64,000 nucleotides of DNA, from contig JAGMUV010000025.1 in NCBI GenBank assembly GCA_020744425.1, forward strand, positions 496,001 through 560,000. Reading direction: 5' to 3'. A program made the translations under genes and the position numbers. A model generated the notes under the pieces. It ran no database searches and was not told the origin of the DNA. It worked only from the letters and a program-made list of their open reading frames with translations. This DNA is from Dactylonectria macrodidyma. Taxonomy: Eukaryota > Ascomycota > Sordariomycetes > Hypocreales > Nectriaceae. Below are positions 46,199 through 57,567 of this stretch, one piece after another. How positions within the stretch are numbered: position 1 is the first letter of the stretch; each line of letters opens with the position of its first letter.

Positions 46199-48051
46199 TT
46201 AAAACAACCAAGAGACAAACGTATTGTAAAACCAGGAGCCGCGGTTAGGGCCTTCGGCCGCACGCTTCGCCGCTTGCCAGGCCAGAAACTCGTTCTCTTC
46301 GTTGTCGATGATGTCCTTGCCCGTGAAGAAATCAACCTCGTGTGGCTTGTACCCGCGGCTCTTGGTGACGAACTTGTGGCCGAAAATAAGAGCAAGATAA
46401 ATCGGAATTCCGATGTAGCCTGTGATGAAGGTCTTGTACTTGGAGGTTCCGAAGTCTCCTCCGACGAACACGTCGTAGTTCTTAGTAAGCGCAACCAGGA
46501 TACAGATAGCCAATGCCGCATATGATCCATAGATGCCCAAAGGAGCCACGTAAGGGAGGACTTCGTTCTTGATCTCCTGAGCCTCTCGGGCTCGGCACCA
46601 GTAGATGTGAGTAACAAGGATAGAGATCCAAGTCATAAGACCGAAAATGGTAGTTAGGTTGACAAAGTAACCAAAGACCTTAGTTGAGTCATCGGACACG
46701 TTCATAAATGCTAGGCAAGCAAATAGGGCAGAGAATCCCAGTGCATAGATGGGAACTCCGCGGTTATCCGTGCGCTTGAAGATGGCAGGCGCATTGCCAT
46801 CAGAAGCAAGGCCATACAGGGTTCGGCTAGCGATGTAGAGGTCGGAATTTGAGGCGGAGAAGACGAAGATGAGGATACAGGCGTTGAGGATGCTGGGGAT
46901 GACCTTGACACCAGCTACCTCGGCAGCGACGACGAACGGAGACGCAGACGCACCAGTCTTTGCCTCTGTCGTGGCGAAAGCGAGCTTTTTGGAGTTGTAT
47001 GGAACAATCATACCCACAAGCAACACGCTGAGACAGTAGAAGAACAGGATTCGATAAAAGGTCAGCTTGATAGCGCGAGGGATCGTTTTTCGGGGGTTCT
47101 GAGCCTCAGCAACAGTAACGCCGACGAGTTCGGTACCGAGGTAGGCAAAAGTGGCTGTAACCATGCAAGACCAGAAGCCAAGGAACTTGCCGCTAGCTCC
47201 GTCTTTGATGTAGGGCTTGAATGCACTAAATAAGAGGGTTAGTTGTTGATCGCTTGACAGCTAGTCAGGCTAGGATGACAATGAGTCCACTCACCCAGGA
47301 TCTTGCCAGTATCTGAACCCTTTCGTGTCGTGGTCAGGACCGCCGCCAAGGGCCAGGATGAGAGAGAAGAGGATGATGCCGACGATAGTGATGACCTTGA
47401 AGGAGGAGAGCCAGAACTCGAATTCTCCGAAAAAGCGCACCCCGAAATAGTTGATGCAAATGATGACGACGAGAAAGATGGTGATGAAAACTCCGGGGTT
47501 GACCTTATCTCGATCGACCCAGTATTGGATTACCAGCGCGGCAGCGGTCAATTGATTCGGTGTGACGATGATGTACTTGAACCAGTAACTGGAGAACACC
47601 GACAAAATTAGCATGTGTTCAATCCATCCGGTCGCCGGTTTACTTACCACCAACCCAACGCGAAGCCAAGAGAAGGATCGCAGAAGCGGGAAGCATATCC
47701 TGTGAAGCCAGCAGACATGGGTAGCCAAGCTGCCATCTCGCCGAGGGCGGCCATGACCAGGAACACAACAAAGCCGATAATGGTATATGAAATGAAGACG
47801 GAGCCAGGGCCGGCCTGGGCAAGGGCCTTTCCTGTGCCGATGACGAGACCAGTGCCAATGGCACCTCCGATGGCGATCATGGTGATGTGGCGAGCCTGCA
47901 GACCACGCTGCAGCTTGGTGTCCTCGCTGGTCTCGAGACCGCGGATGTGAACGGTCTTCTCGACATCGTGCATGTCACCGGAGACCTGGATATCTGTGGC
48001 CTCGCCAATGTCGCCGCCGGGCAACGGCCCCTTCGAGTAGTCTTTGCTCAT
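46199..48051 (-). CDS. Amino-acid permease (YAT/GAP1 family, APC superfamily)
   Basis: Three exons, 48051-47648, 47588-47295 and 47225-46199, encode 574 residues in phase. The N-terminal tail ends in KLQRGLQARHITMIAIGGAIGTGLVIG, the first transmembrane segment and signature of the fungal amino-acid transporter family. Twelve hydrophobic helices follow, including GEMAAWLP, RFCDPSLGFALGW, YIIVTPNQLTAAALVIQYW, FAYLGTELVGVTVAEAQNPRKTIPRAI, FSASNSDLYIASRTLYGLA and APAIFKRTDNRGVP. The C-terminal tail is charged and polar and ends in WFYNTFVSWLF. It is a proton-coupled plasma-membrane permease; substrate specificity cannot be read from sequence alone. Confidence 0.93.
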
Positions 48052-51000
48052 GGCGAGAAGCTGGGCAGAGAAGGGAGTATGAGGATGGTGATGGGGTCGT
48101 GAGCTGACAAACAGCTTGAGAAGAGAGGAGGATGTGGAATGGAGATACGGGCCAAATTGCAACGGGATCGACGGGATAGTTATACAGAGATAGGACAACT
48201 GTGCAACCCGCAAACGGCCCCCTTGGTCCTTGGTGTGCCCTTGTGTGGGGAACAACAACGTCTACATGACCCCACACGCGGAGTCAAAGCATTGCCAACC
48301 AACCCTTGGCATCAGGATCCAGACCCCGAATTGATACGACTTAGTCGAGTTGTACCGCCTCCTGAGTCGTGTTTCTGGTAGCAGGAGCCGAGGAGTGCAG
48401 AAAGCAGTCTTCCAACAGGCTTCTGACTGGCTCGTGAAACCCTGGTCTGCCTCACGGGCGGAAGCCAACGGAAGTGGCAAACCTAAATTCCTGTCTCTCC
48501 GCTTAAGCTTGAAAGCTGGAATCCTTGGGGCAAAGGGCAGATTCAAGGGATTCTCATCTACCCCAACGCCGCTATTACGTACTCCATCACCAAGTTTATC
48601 GTTTCTCCGCGATTACTTGCGGAGGCGGGCACACTCTCCATGCGGGGTTTTGGGGCAGGGCACGGTTGGAGCTGGGGTCGAATCCTCAGCTTCGGGCGTC
48701 ATCACAGGAATCGGGCAACGAGGAAAAGAGGGGAAAGGAAAAAAGAGGGGAGTCGCTTAAAGACTTGCCAATCACGAGGTGCCGTCCAAACGCACTCGGA
48801 CCAGGCGGTGGCCATGACCAACGCGTGAGATATTTAACCGTGGGGCTCTCCGTTCGATATTTGCTAACAGAAACTGCCTTTCCCAGGCAGAATGGGCGTG
48901 TTAGCGTACAAAACGGAGTCGCGTGGGTCTGGGAATGGTCCAGCATGGCGCCGAGTGTCGTAATAGTGTAACCAGAACTTCTTCACCTTCCCAGTCGAGT
49001 TAAAATGATCGGTGTCTCCGTGACACAGAATTTGAACTTCGCAGGGGAAAGAGATTATGTAGTTAGTTACATGGAAGGGAAATCGAACAAGAGAAAAAGA
49101 ATGCTAACCGAATCGCGGGCTAGGTTGCGTTGTTTGTGTCTAGTTCATGCGCCCTGCCCCACGCCTTACGGTAGGTTTCAGGGCTTCGAAAGTGAGTAAA
49201 AAGTTGGAGGCACCAAAGCCGATTGAAGGAACAACTGCCGTAATAAGCAAAAGAGATAAGATTAAAGAAGGACTCTAATGAATAGCTATAGCAATTGCGC
49301 TATTGGTCATCAACCCATCAGCGTCCCTTGTGTTGTCTGCTGGCATCTACCCTGGAGGCTCCGCATCCTAACAACTCACACCTTCCATGCAATGTCAGCT
49401 ATCACCTCGCTTTTTTATTAATAAGCAGACACTAGTCAGGGTGAATGCATATGTCAATCATGTGTATGATTCTATATTGAGTAGTTTGCCACCAGACATA
49501 TTGTGGAGAGTCCTGTTTGTGACTTGCTTGGATAGCCGACGCGCTACCAATCAGACTTTAATTGCGAAGTTTTTACGGCCTCGCCGGAAATGATGAGGCA
49601 GTTGAAGGATCTTCCGGTCACTAAGGCAAAAGTCAAGACTCGAGCGCTCGACTAAACATGTTAACAAAATGCTGCTATGCGTCACATTACATTGGTGGTC
49701 GCATTTCTCCGCACGTGTACGAATTCTCATGCTGGGTAGACAAATAGAGGCCTTTGACAATGAGCAGACACTGTGTTGGGCAGGGGGACAAGGGGAACAC
49801 CACCGCCCGAAGTGAAGGATGCCGTAGGGTAGGCGGGATGCGCAGCAGCGCGAGGTTGGACAAGACTCGCAAAAAGAAACAGGCAAAAGGAGGGCCAGAG
49901 CTGCAATCGAGCAGCTGGCTAGAAAATAAATCAGATATTCCAGTTGATCAAATAATTCTCATCATAATGACATCAAAAACAATTTCTAAAGCTCAAAATT
50001 AAAGGTCGGCAAGAAGTGATTGATTGCTATCTGTGTCTGAGTAGTCTCTGCCTTTTATCTCAGACCAACTCCTGTTATCCTTATCGATAGCTTTATCAAG
50101 ACCAGCCAATTAAAATCCCGGGTCAGTCTAGCTAGTGGGCCCTCAGCCCCGACACAACACTGGCTTTACTTATCCATTTTGTCGCATTCGATTGGCGACT
50201 TGATGGCGTGTTGATAACGCGATATCGCTGAGACCGCCGTATAGCCCCTAGAGGTTTCAAGTGTTAGTGTGGAGGGTGAAAGATGAAACGCCCATTTATT
50301 GAAGAAAGGAATCTGTTAGTTGCCTTTCGGTACTCAAATACTTCGTTATTTGCTACCAGAGCTAGGTATCCTCACGGTGTATTTCAAGTGAGAGGCTACT
50401 TGAAAGCGGAACACTGGGGTAAGTTCCAAACTAACATTTGAAATCCTTGTGGATTGTAGCTTTGATTCCTTGACCAGGGTCAGAATAATTGCTGGGGGTA
50501 ACTGAAGAACACGCCAAATTATGCCCTGGATTATGAGCGATATTTTTCTACAAGTTGTGCTAAATTAAGACCAAGAGATATAGTTGACTGAAGCGCCCTC
50601 TCATCTGATGGTGGCGCCTCAGACAAACTGCTGGTGGCTGATTGATATGCTTTGCATTGTGATGCACTGAGGACATCGTATCCATAATTCGCCCCATTTT
50701 TGGCATGCTGTAAATTTTGAGAGGTTGTCCGCTGTTGCAGATGAGCCCGCCCAACGTCTCTCAGCTTTAGCGTACTGGTACCTGTTGATGGGATCCGATC
50801 GTATGACCCGAGTTTATCCGCCGTCCCGATTCACACCTAATTTGTAAGGCAACAGCCTACATTGTAGATCATGAAGCCGACAGCGGCTTCACCTCCTTTC
50901 TAGCTAGTTAGATCAATCACAACACACGTTTCCTATGCTCTCCGCCGTGACCTAGCTTTCAATAATACCCTGTCACTTGACAGTTTGGCAGGCAGCTGGT

Positions 51001-51069
51001 CCCGCAATGCCATCAAAGTAGTTAGACTTTTGCCAAGGGTCAGGTGAGGCAAGATCCCCATTTCTTTTA
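48052..51069. other. Intergenic region, no gene recognised
   Basis: About 3 kb upstream of the permease and of the SnoaL gene. Only short open frames without family features are present (for example around 48525-48970 and 49387-49590). It contains the permease promoter at its left end. Confidence 0.45.
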
Positions 51070-51084
51070 CGCGGAATCCGCGGA
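51070..51084. promoter_or_regulatory. Shared 15-bp CGG element, copy 1
   Basis: ACGCGGAATCCGCGG (51069-51083, followed by A) lies about 320 bp before the ATG of the first SnoaL gene. It matches the copies at 55282 and 59049 at all but two positions. It holds CGG triplets in inverted orientation (CGG-N3-CCG), the kind of site bound by Zn2Cys6 regulators. Confidence 0.6.
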
Positions 51085-51290
51085 CCACCACCCCTTTGCA
51101 GAATGTAACTTATCGAAGGCAGAAGACATTGCGTAGAGGTGCTACAGACAAAAATAGTAGAACCTATATTATAAATCAAGCAACGATGAGGGAAGGCACT
51201 GACGTAGATGTGGCAAGTACCCGGCCAAAAGCTGTGCTCTGTACAAGGCTAACGCTTTGTGTTAAACACTGTTAGAAGTGGGAAATTTTG

Positions 51291-51298
51291 ATATAAAT
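51291..51298 (+). promoter_or_regulatory. Possible TATA box of the first SnoaL gene
   Basis: ATATAAAT lies 106-113 bp before the ATG at 51404. Confidence 0.35.
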
Positions 51299-51403
51299 TC
51301 AGGCAGGATCTAGGAAAGACTGTACTTTTATTCTCATCGCCAACAGCCCCGCGCAACCAATTTTACAAGCACAAAAATTCACATTACTCTCAACTTCTCA
51401 AAC

Positions 51404-51927
51404 ATGGACGGCATCCAACCCGGCACTAAGAAGCTCACCACCAGAGCGGCTCTGGATGACTACGTCACAGGCTTCAATTCCGATGACTTTCCTCGCTTCT
51501 GTGCTTACTATGCTGAAGATGCAGTTGTAGGTGTCCCGCCCGCGTCTTTTTGGACATACACATCGCAGCACTTACTGACCATGATCAACCATTGTCCCAG
51601 ATGAACATTCCCGCACTCCAAGACAAATCGCTAGGAGCGTATATTCAATGGCTCAAGACACTTCATACCATGGTATCGGAGGAGCTTATCCCTAAAAAGG
51701 TCGACATTGATGTGCCCGGAGCTTACGTGTCTGTTGAATACCAGGTCCAGTTTCGGGGGCTTGGAGACTTCAAAACAGACAACTTCAATGGCAGACTTGG
51801 TCCAGTCTCCAATGGCACTGGCCCACTCGTGCAGATGAGCCTCAAGTACCGGCTTAATCCCGATGGTCATATTGCTCAAATTGAAGTCGGTGAATTTGCA
51901 CTACTCAAGAAAGCTTCACTTGAGTGA
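51404..51927 (+). CDS. SnoaL-like (NTF2-fold) small protein (1)
   Basis: Two exons, 51404-51526 and 51601-51927, encode 149 residues. Splicing GTT|GTAGGT to CCCAG|ATG joins FCAYYAEDAV to MNIPALQDKSLGAYIQWL, the usual opening of a SnoaL-like NTF2 fold (helix, then YYAEDA strand, then a helix). The second half has the curved-sheet strands VSVEYQVQFRGLGDF and PDGHIAQIEVGEF. The family includes polyketide cyclases, isomerases, dehydratases and many small proteins with an unknown substrate. It could be an enzyme of the neighbouring cluster. An upstream CGG element and a TATA-like site support a real promoter. Confidence 0.82.
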
Positions 51928-53250
51928 GCTTAGGAACTGGAAAGCTCGATAGTTACAAGCATGTCTCAAAGGACCAAGTTCTAGAAGTTCTATTCCACTC
52001 TATCCCTCGAGCATTTGAACCGTCTGTTAAACTATATGACCTCAGCTGTGATTTTCATCGTCACCACAATGCAAAGTCCGATGGTTGACCACCGTGATGT
52101 CCGATTCCTATGGGTGGCACTCGTGACCATCATAGCACGAACTTTTCATGTTCAACAAGTTCAGGTGCGAGCTTTTCTGCTCGTTAAGCATTATTGATGA
52201 CAGTATGTACTCTACCTTACTAGCATCTGCTATGCCATGAACGATCGTTCTTCATCCCATTTGGCGGCTGTGTTCGGTAGAAAAATCGACCTCTCTTGCC
52301 CCGGGGAGAAATTGATACGTTTCCCGCCACACCGTCACTGCTGACGAACGACATAGCTAGGGAGTCCCTGGCACTCATCATGGTGCAATTGGTCAACCTG
52401 GCGCCACACTAGCCAGGGGCTAGTACCCCCGTCTCTTGCTAAGCATGGTCATTGCAGCCAGCTACCAGTACTTCCTATGCTCACATTGGCTCTGTATTCT
52501 CAAAACCATCATTTCATTTCCCACTACGATGCACATTGCTTGGACAAGGTGCTGGTGTGGTGCAGGGTTCTACAGAATGTTTATGCATTATTGTTTCCTC
52601 TCGTGGCATGAGACACACCTTTTTGACGCCCGCCCATCTTCACGGCTCAGCCACTCTGCACGAGCGCGGCGCTGTCTGACTCAGTCCAATGATCATCATC
52701 GCCGGTCAGCTAGGATGCAATTAATGCCGGCACCCCCCGGACCCCAAGACTGCCGCTGATAAAGCTCTTTCTTGGTACGTTACTTTCTTAATCGGCATAC
52801 TAGCGTCATTCCTTGTCCCTGGACAGAGGAATCGACTACTGGTGCTTATTCCTGAAGGTGACCTCCGATTTTTAAGTGCCAACATATCGGGCCCGTTAGG
52901 CTGGCCGGAGCTATCCGCCATGGGTCCGTCTTCTGATGCGGTGCTCGGACCGGTTTCAGTCCTCCCCGTGACTAATTTCCTTGCGCTGTATCGCCCAGCC
53001 ACTATGTTCTTGCATATCCTAATTAATCTTGAGGCAGGTGCTATGTTGCCACTAGCCTTTGTGCACTTGCCGGTCGACTCGTGTCTCCATTAGTGGACAA
53101 GAGGTATGTGGCTTATCCTATCAGTCCGAGATTTAAGTCAGCCTCCAAAACCAATACTGGAAAAGTCAACGTGTAAATGCTTTGTTTCTGACCTCTGTTG
53201 CTCGGGGCGTTTCTGGGTAAACCGGCTCATAAATTAATTATCATGGCTTC
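51928..53250. other. Intergenic region with weak transporter-like remnants
   Basis: About 1.3 kb. The segment near 52450-52680 contains frames with faint resemblance to a major-facilitator helix (LLGQGAGVVQGS), and another frame at 52842-53090 is hydrophobic. None forms a gene. It may hold an old decayed transporter. Confidence 0.3.
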
Positions 53251-54432
53251 TTACTGCTTGCTATCCTTCTCGGCCGCTTTGATCACTGATTTGAACTCGT
53301 CCAGAAATGTGGCCTCCCAGTCCTTCTCCGTCTTTGCTGGCTTCCATCCTATCTCTCTTGAGAGATCCGCAGAGGTCATAGACTCCGATGCAAGCACTAT
53401 TTCAGCCCAACTCATCTCTCCATGGAACAAATCGCGTGCTATCTGCTCGAGCGAGATCGATACTGGTTCAGCGGTTTTCAGCACCCCTAGTTCGTAACCG
53501 ACTTTGGCAATGCGGTTCGCCACATCGGCAAAGCTACTTCTCCCGGTTTCGGCGAAGTAAATACCTTGCTCTCCAGAAGGAATCTCCCCGACCAACGCCT
53601 TCGCGAGGATGACCTCGTAAAGCGCCGCCAGATCCTCCACATGGACGTGGCTCCATCTCCCAGCCCCCTCACCAACGTACTGCGCGTGGCGACTAGTGAG
53701 GGCAGAGCGCATAAGCATGGGCAATTGACCGGCAGAGAGCGCCTTGAAGAAGCCAGTGGCGAGACCAAAGACGGTAGGCGGCGAAATTGAGAAGGTCCGT
53801 ACTCCCAGCCGCTTTCCAGTCTCGGTAACCTGTATATCAACAGTCCGGTTGACATATGGCTCCTCTGCGTCGCGAGACTTCTCGTAGCTGAATATGTCTT
53901 CTTTATCGGAAAACACCCGAGTTCCACGATACTGCCTCGTAATAGGAAAGTCGGCGACATTACTGGCTCCAGAAGTCTAGTCTCGTGAGATTTATTGCCG
54001 TCAACTAAAAAAATTTCACATGGTGAATATGACCACTTACGTGAATATAGATGCCTGTCTTCCCCGTCTCTGCCTTTCTCTCATTTAAGCCTCGAATGAA
54101 GGCCTCAGCTGAGGCACCGTGGAATCCATCTACAACGTGGATGACGATGTCATTCTCAGCTGCAGTCTCCTGGAGAAAAGTTGTTTCGTCCAAGCCCTTG
54201 AATAGAATTGGGTTGACACCCTTCTTTACCAGGACATCGGCTTGGCTCTGATGGCGAACAAGCGCGCTAATAGAGAGTGATCTGATCTCAGGAAAAGCTG
54301 ACTTGAGAAGCTGAGTCAAGACAGTGCCCCCACTTAGGGAAATGTTAGCGAATTCGCTAAGCTGTGTCAGTCAAGTTTCGGAACTTACATATAGCCAGTC
54401 GCACCTGTAAGAAGGAGCTTCTGGACTGCCAT
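53251..54432 (-). CDS. NmrA/extended-SDR type NAD(P)-binding reductase
   Basis: Three exons, 54432-54389, 54332-54041 and 53976-53251, encode 353 residues in phase. The N-terminus reads MAVQKLLLTGATGYIGGTVL, the GxxGxxG nucleotide-binding loop of extended SDR/NmrA proteins. Next come ISALVRH, NDIVIHVVDG, IYIHTSGAS and SISPPTVFG, the usual strand order. HVHVEDLAALYEVILAKA and GEQGIYFAETGRSSFADVANRIA are the family's C-terminal cofactor/substrate lobe. The YxxxK motif is not obvious, so catalysis may be atypical; many such proteins reduce or epimerise small ketones in secondary metabolism. It lies next to a SnoaL-like gene and 850 bp from the shared CGG element. Confidence 0.87.
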
Positions 54433-54824
54433 GGTGCCTAGAAGTGATACCTAGCTCTAAAAAGAATAGAGTTGGTAGTTTTTCAGGGTTGCGGTATGGA
54501 AATCTAGTCGTTTGATATAGATAGGTTGAGGAAACGTCTCAGATTTGTGCGGTACAGGATTTCTCTTATAGTTCCAAGTCCCTGTGCTATTGGTAACCAT
54601 GAACTTCGAGTAGATTATAAATCAGAGATCAACCCCCCTGCTCCATTGTGGAGTATTCTGAATATCATACTATTGGAAGTGAGGTCAAGGGATTAACTTC
54701 ATCAAGGCACAAGGTATCAATGCACGCGTCACGGAACTCCGTGGGGTTAAGTACGCGCAACACCTCAGGGTGCGAATCTGGAATGGAGGCGACAACATGA
54801 TTGTACTTACAAAGCTAAGAGAGG

Positions 54825-55110
54825 GGGTCTATATAATGCTATATAGTACATTACTTTAGTAATACTGAGTAGTATAAACTGTTAATAATCTTCAATTCAA
54901 GACCGTCTTTAATATGTTTATAGAAGGTTAGTAAATTAATAAAGATTTTCTCTATAAAAAGAGCTTTCTTTTTAAAAGTAATAGAAGAATTTATAAAACT
55001 TTATAATTATATAGTACAAAACTTACAATATCTAATTAAAATAATATAATTTAAATGATTATAATATTAATATAACTTTTAGCTTTAAGATAAGCTAAAA
55101 CAAGTTAGCT
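54825..55110. repeat. AT-rich block, probably remnant of a mutated repeat
   Basis: About 285 bp consists almost only of A and T, with sharp edges. It lies upstream of the NmrA-like gene, between it and the second SnoaL gene. No coding or terminal repeat was recognised. Confidence 0.45.
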
Positions 55111-55281
55111 ACCCATAGTTTTATTATCACCACCTGCGCCTCCAGCAACTGCGTTAACAGCTATTGCAATCGTTACGTGGTTCAGAAGGAGTCCTTCTGT
55201 TAGCTTCTCGTATCCAATCGGACTTTATCGCAGCTCCAAGTCGGACCGGATCTTTGAGGTAGCTAATTAGTCGCTTGTCAT

Positions 55282-55296
55282 CCGCGGTATCCGCGG
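55282..55296. promoter_or_regulatory. Shared 15-bp CGG element, copy 2
   Basis: CCGCGGTATCCGCGG, flanked by T and A, lies 850 bp before the ATG of the NmrA-like gene. It is downstream of the second SnoaL gene, so the NmrA-like gene is the only gene it could control from upstream. It is identical to copy 3. Confidence 0.65.
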
Positions 55297-56154
55297 ACAC
55301 CCTGTGGGGTACCATCCACGTACCTAGAAAACTTTAGCCAAACCAGCTAGACTCTATGGTGAGAAGACATTCAACTTCATCCAGCCGGCGATCAGTTCAA
55401 TTCCATCAATTTCCCCTTCCCGTTGAGTTGCGTTGACTAGCCTACTCATCATTTAGTCAGTTGAGTTAAACCCACTTGTGTGGATCCTCGGTACCGTCGT
55501 TGATTGCTTCGTCGACAGTCAACAATGGCCGGCATCGTGTGCAGACGACAGTGTTGTCCAGAGTTGCTTCCAGATGCACCAGCGAAGACGGCCACAGCAG
55601 CAGGCACGGGCGCTGAATGGCATTAGTGCTTGTGTGATTATCAGGTAGAGAATCGCTAAGCCTGTTACCACCGGATGGATCCAGCCTCCGCTTCCAAGAA
55701 TGGGGGTTTGAGAGCCTTCAGATGAGATTTTAGAAACATCTTGCCGTTTCCTAACGTGTATGTCATATCAGATCGATTCTCTGTGATCCACTGATTCTAT
55801 GCTAGACTAGAGTTTTACCCACAGCAGCTCTGTGAACGCAGTGTACAGGTCAGCGGTCCTCTGCGTCTGTCGGCATGTCAATCAATCACCTAGCCGACTA
55901 GCAATGATATCAGAATAGGTCCCTAACAGCATCGTGCTATTTACGTGTTTGCCAGGGCCCTCGGCTCGCCTACGGGTGGAGTCGTCGCCCAGCGCTTCGT
56001 CTCCTCATGAAACCCTGACAGCTGGCATTGTGATCTACTAGCATTGTCATCTGACGGCAGGCATGGCAGGTTTGTTCAGGTTCAGGCTATATTCCTACTC
56101 GGCCGACAGTCAAAGCATCCAAAATATTTAACATTATCCAGTGTTGCCAAGCGC
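55297..56154. other. Intergenic region, no gene recognised
   Basis: About 850 bp between the CGG element and the 3' end of the second SnoaL gene, with no supported frame. Confidence 0.4.
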
Positions 56155-56609
56155 CTATTGACGCGAGTGGGTGTCTAGCCACTCAGTCAACTTCACAATC
56201 TTTTTTCCGTCCTCCGTCATAGTAAGCACAAAAAGGCAATCTGTTCTGTAAGGACCAACTTCCAATTCCCCGTTGCTAGTGCAAACCATCGTCACCGTCC
56301 TCTTCTCAGCGTCCGAGTAAATCTCATTGACCCTGATCTTGAACAACTTCAAATTTTGGAAGATAGTTGCTGTTCGGTCGTTGGTTCGAAACCTAAAATC
56401 GGTGTTCAATCTTGCCTTCTCCGGTGGTTGGCAACGAGCCAGCTTGCTACTCACTGCTCTCTGGTCATTGGATAGACCCCCGCGTCGTCTGGATGAACAG
56501 CATAGTGGATATCATCAGTCCACTTAGATACAACAATATCCAGTGAGCGACTCTCCAAATCTGAGATCCAACCCGTCGCGGTATTTTCGATGGTTTCCTT
56601 AAAAGACAT
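56155..56609 (-). CDS. SnoaL-like (NTF2-fold) small protein (2)
   Basis: Two exons, 56609-56455 and 56410-56155, encode 136 residues. Splicing CA|GTGAGT to GGCAAG|A removes a 44-nt intron and gives MTREQLNTDFRFRT in phase. The first helix and the WTDDIHYAVHPDDAG strand, then TIFQNLKLFKIRVNEIYSD and VLTMTEDGKKIVKLTEWLD (over about 56165-56230), fit an NTF2-like SnoaL fold. It differs strongly from the first SnoaL protein. The intron is at the lower size limit. It could catalyse a cyclisation, isomerisation or dehydration, or merely bind a small molecule. Confidence 0.75.
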
Positions 56610-57567
56610 GATAATTTGAGGTGTGACGATTGGATCATGAAATGGTATCAGAAGCCTGGTAATCGAGATGTTGATGAATTGAGATGAAGCACGGCATATT
56701 GGGAGGTTCGCAGCCTTTAAATAGTTTGGTCTGAGATTTGCTTCTTCCGTAGAGAGGCACAATTGCTTTTGGTTAGCCTTTGTTTTCGCCCTCAGTGTAG
56801 GGGCAGCTCAGTCTAAAACTAAGGCCCTAGGCCGAAATATTATGTCACGGCCAAAGCTCGTTGAGCGTGTTGAGAAAAAGTTGAGAAATACCAGTGGCCG
56901 CTTTCCTTCTAGTAGTAAAGATAGGATTGAGAAGGTCACCTAATCAGGCTAGTGAGTAACACACTGGAGGGTCCTGGACGAGGCGGTCTAGTCTAAGTGG
57001 GCCTTGGTTGTGTAGCCGCTTTTACTATTCTAACTTCAAACTTGCACATTTTCGATTCCGAAGCTGACATTAGTAATAGAATAGGTAAAGACTGTTGGGC
57101 CGTTTGGCCAGAGGCACGAAAGACAGGGGCAAGGTTGAAACCGTCCGGGCCACCGACGACAAGCGTGAACGAGGTCAATATAAGCAGTGCCTGAATGCGA
57201 GACTCTCGTATCAGGAACTGCTAGTGAATTCAAGAACAAGGAAGACTTTGCCTCTTTGGCTCGATGATACGATGACGGCGGCACTTGTTGTCTACCATGT
57301 CCTATGGCTCAAGTTGTCAGTCATATTCTTAAATCAGCTGGATGAGTGGTTTGCGCAATTCCACATTGTCCGTTGTTGGCTCGGTCATTCTGCATATTCA
57401 ATCATAAGTAGAAAGAAGAAAAAATATAAAATCATGTATTATCCGAAGAGAAACTAAATAATTTAGTACCGATTCTAGATGGTATATCAACAACATCGGT
57501 GTCCTTTCTATGAGCAAATCTTATGCAAATACCGCATGTCTCCCACCAACGTCATTACACTAGCTTC
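56610..57567. other. Intergenic region, no gene recognised
   Basis: About 960 bp upstream of the second SnoaL gene and downstream of the cytochrome b5 reductase. No copy of the shared CGG element and no coding frame were seen. Confidence 0.45.

Noticed and set aside
46274..46525. Open frame antisense to the amino-acid permease
   Set aside because: It overlaps a conserved coding region and has no features of its own.
46740..46760. CCGCGG followed by TTATCCG in the permease gene as a fourth copy of the shared element
   Set aside because: It lies inside conserved coding sequence and lacks the second CCGCGG half.
52436..53093. Possible MFS transporter pseudogene
   Set aside because: Only faint glycine-rich helix resemblance in two frames; no motif A or consistent helix order could be followed.
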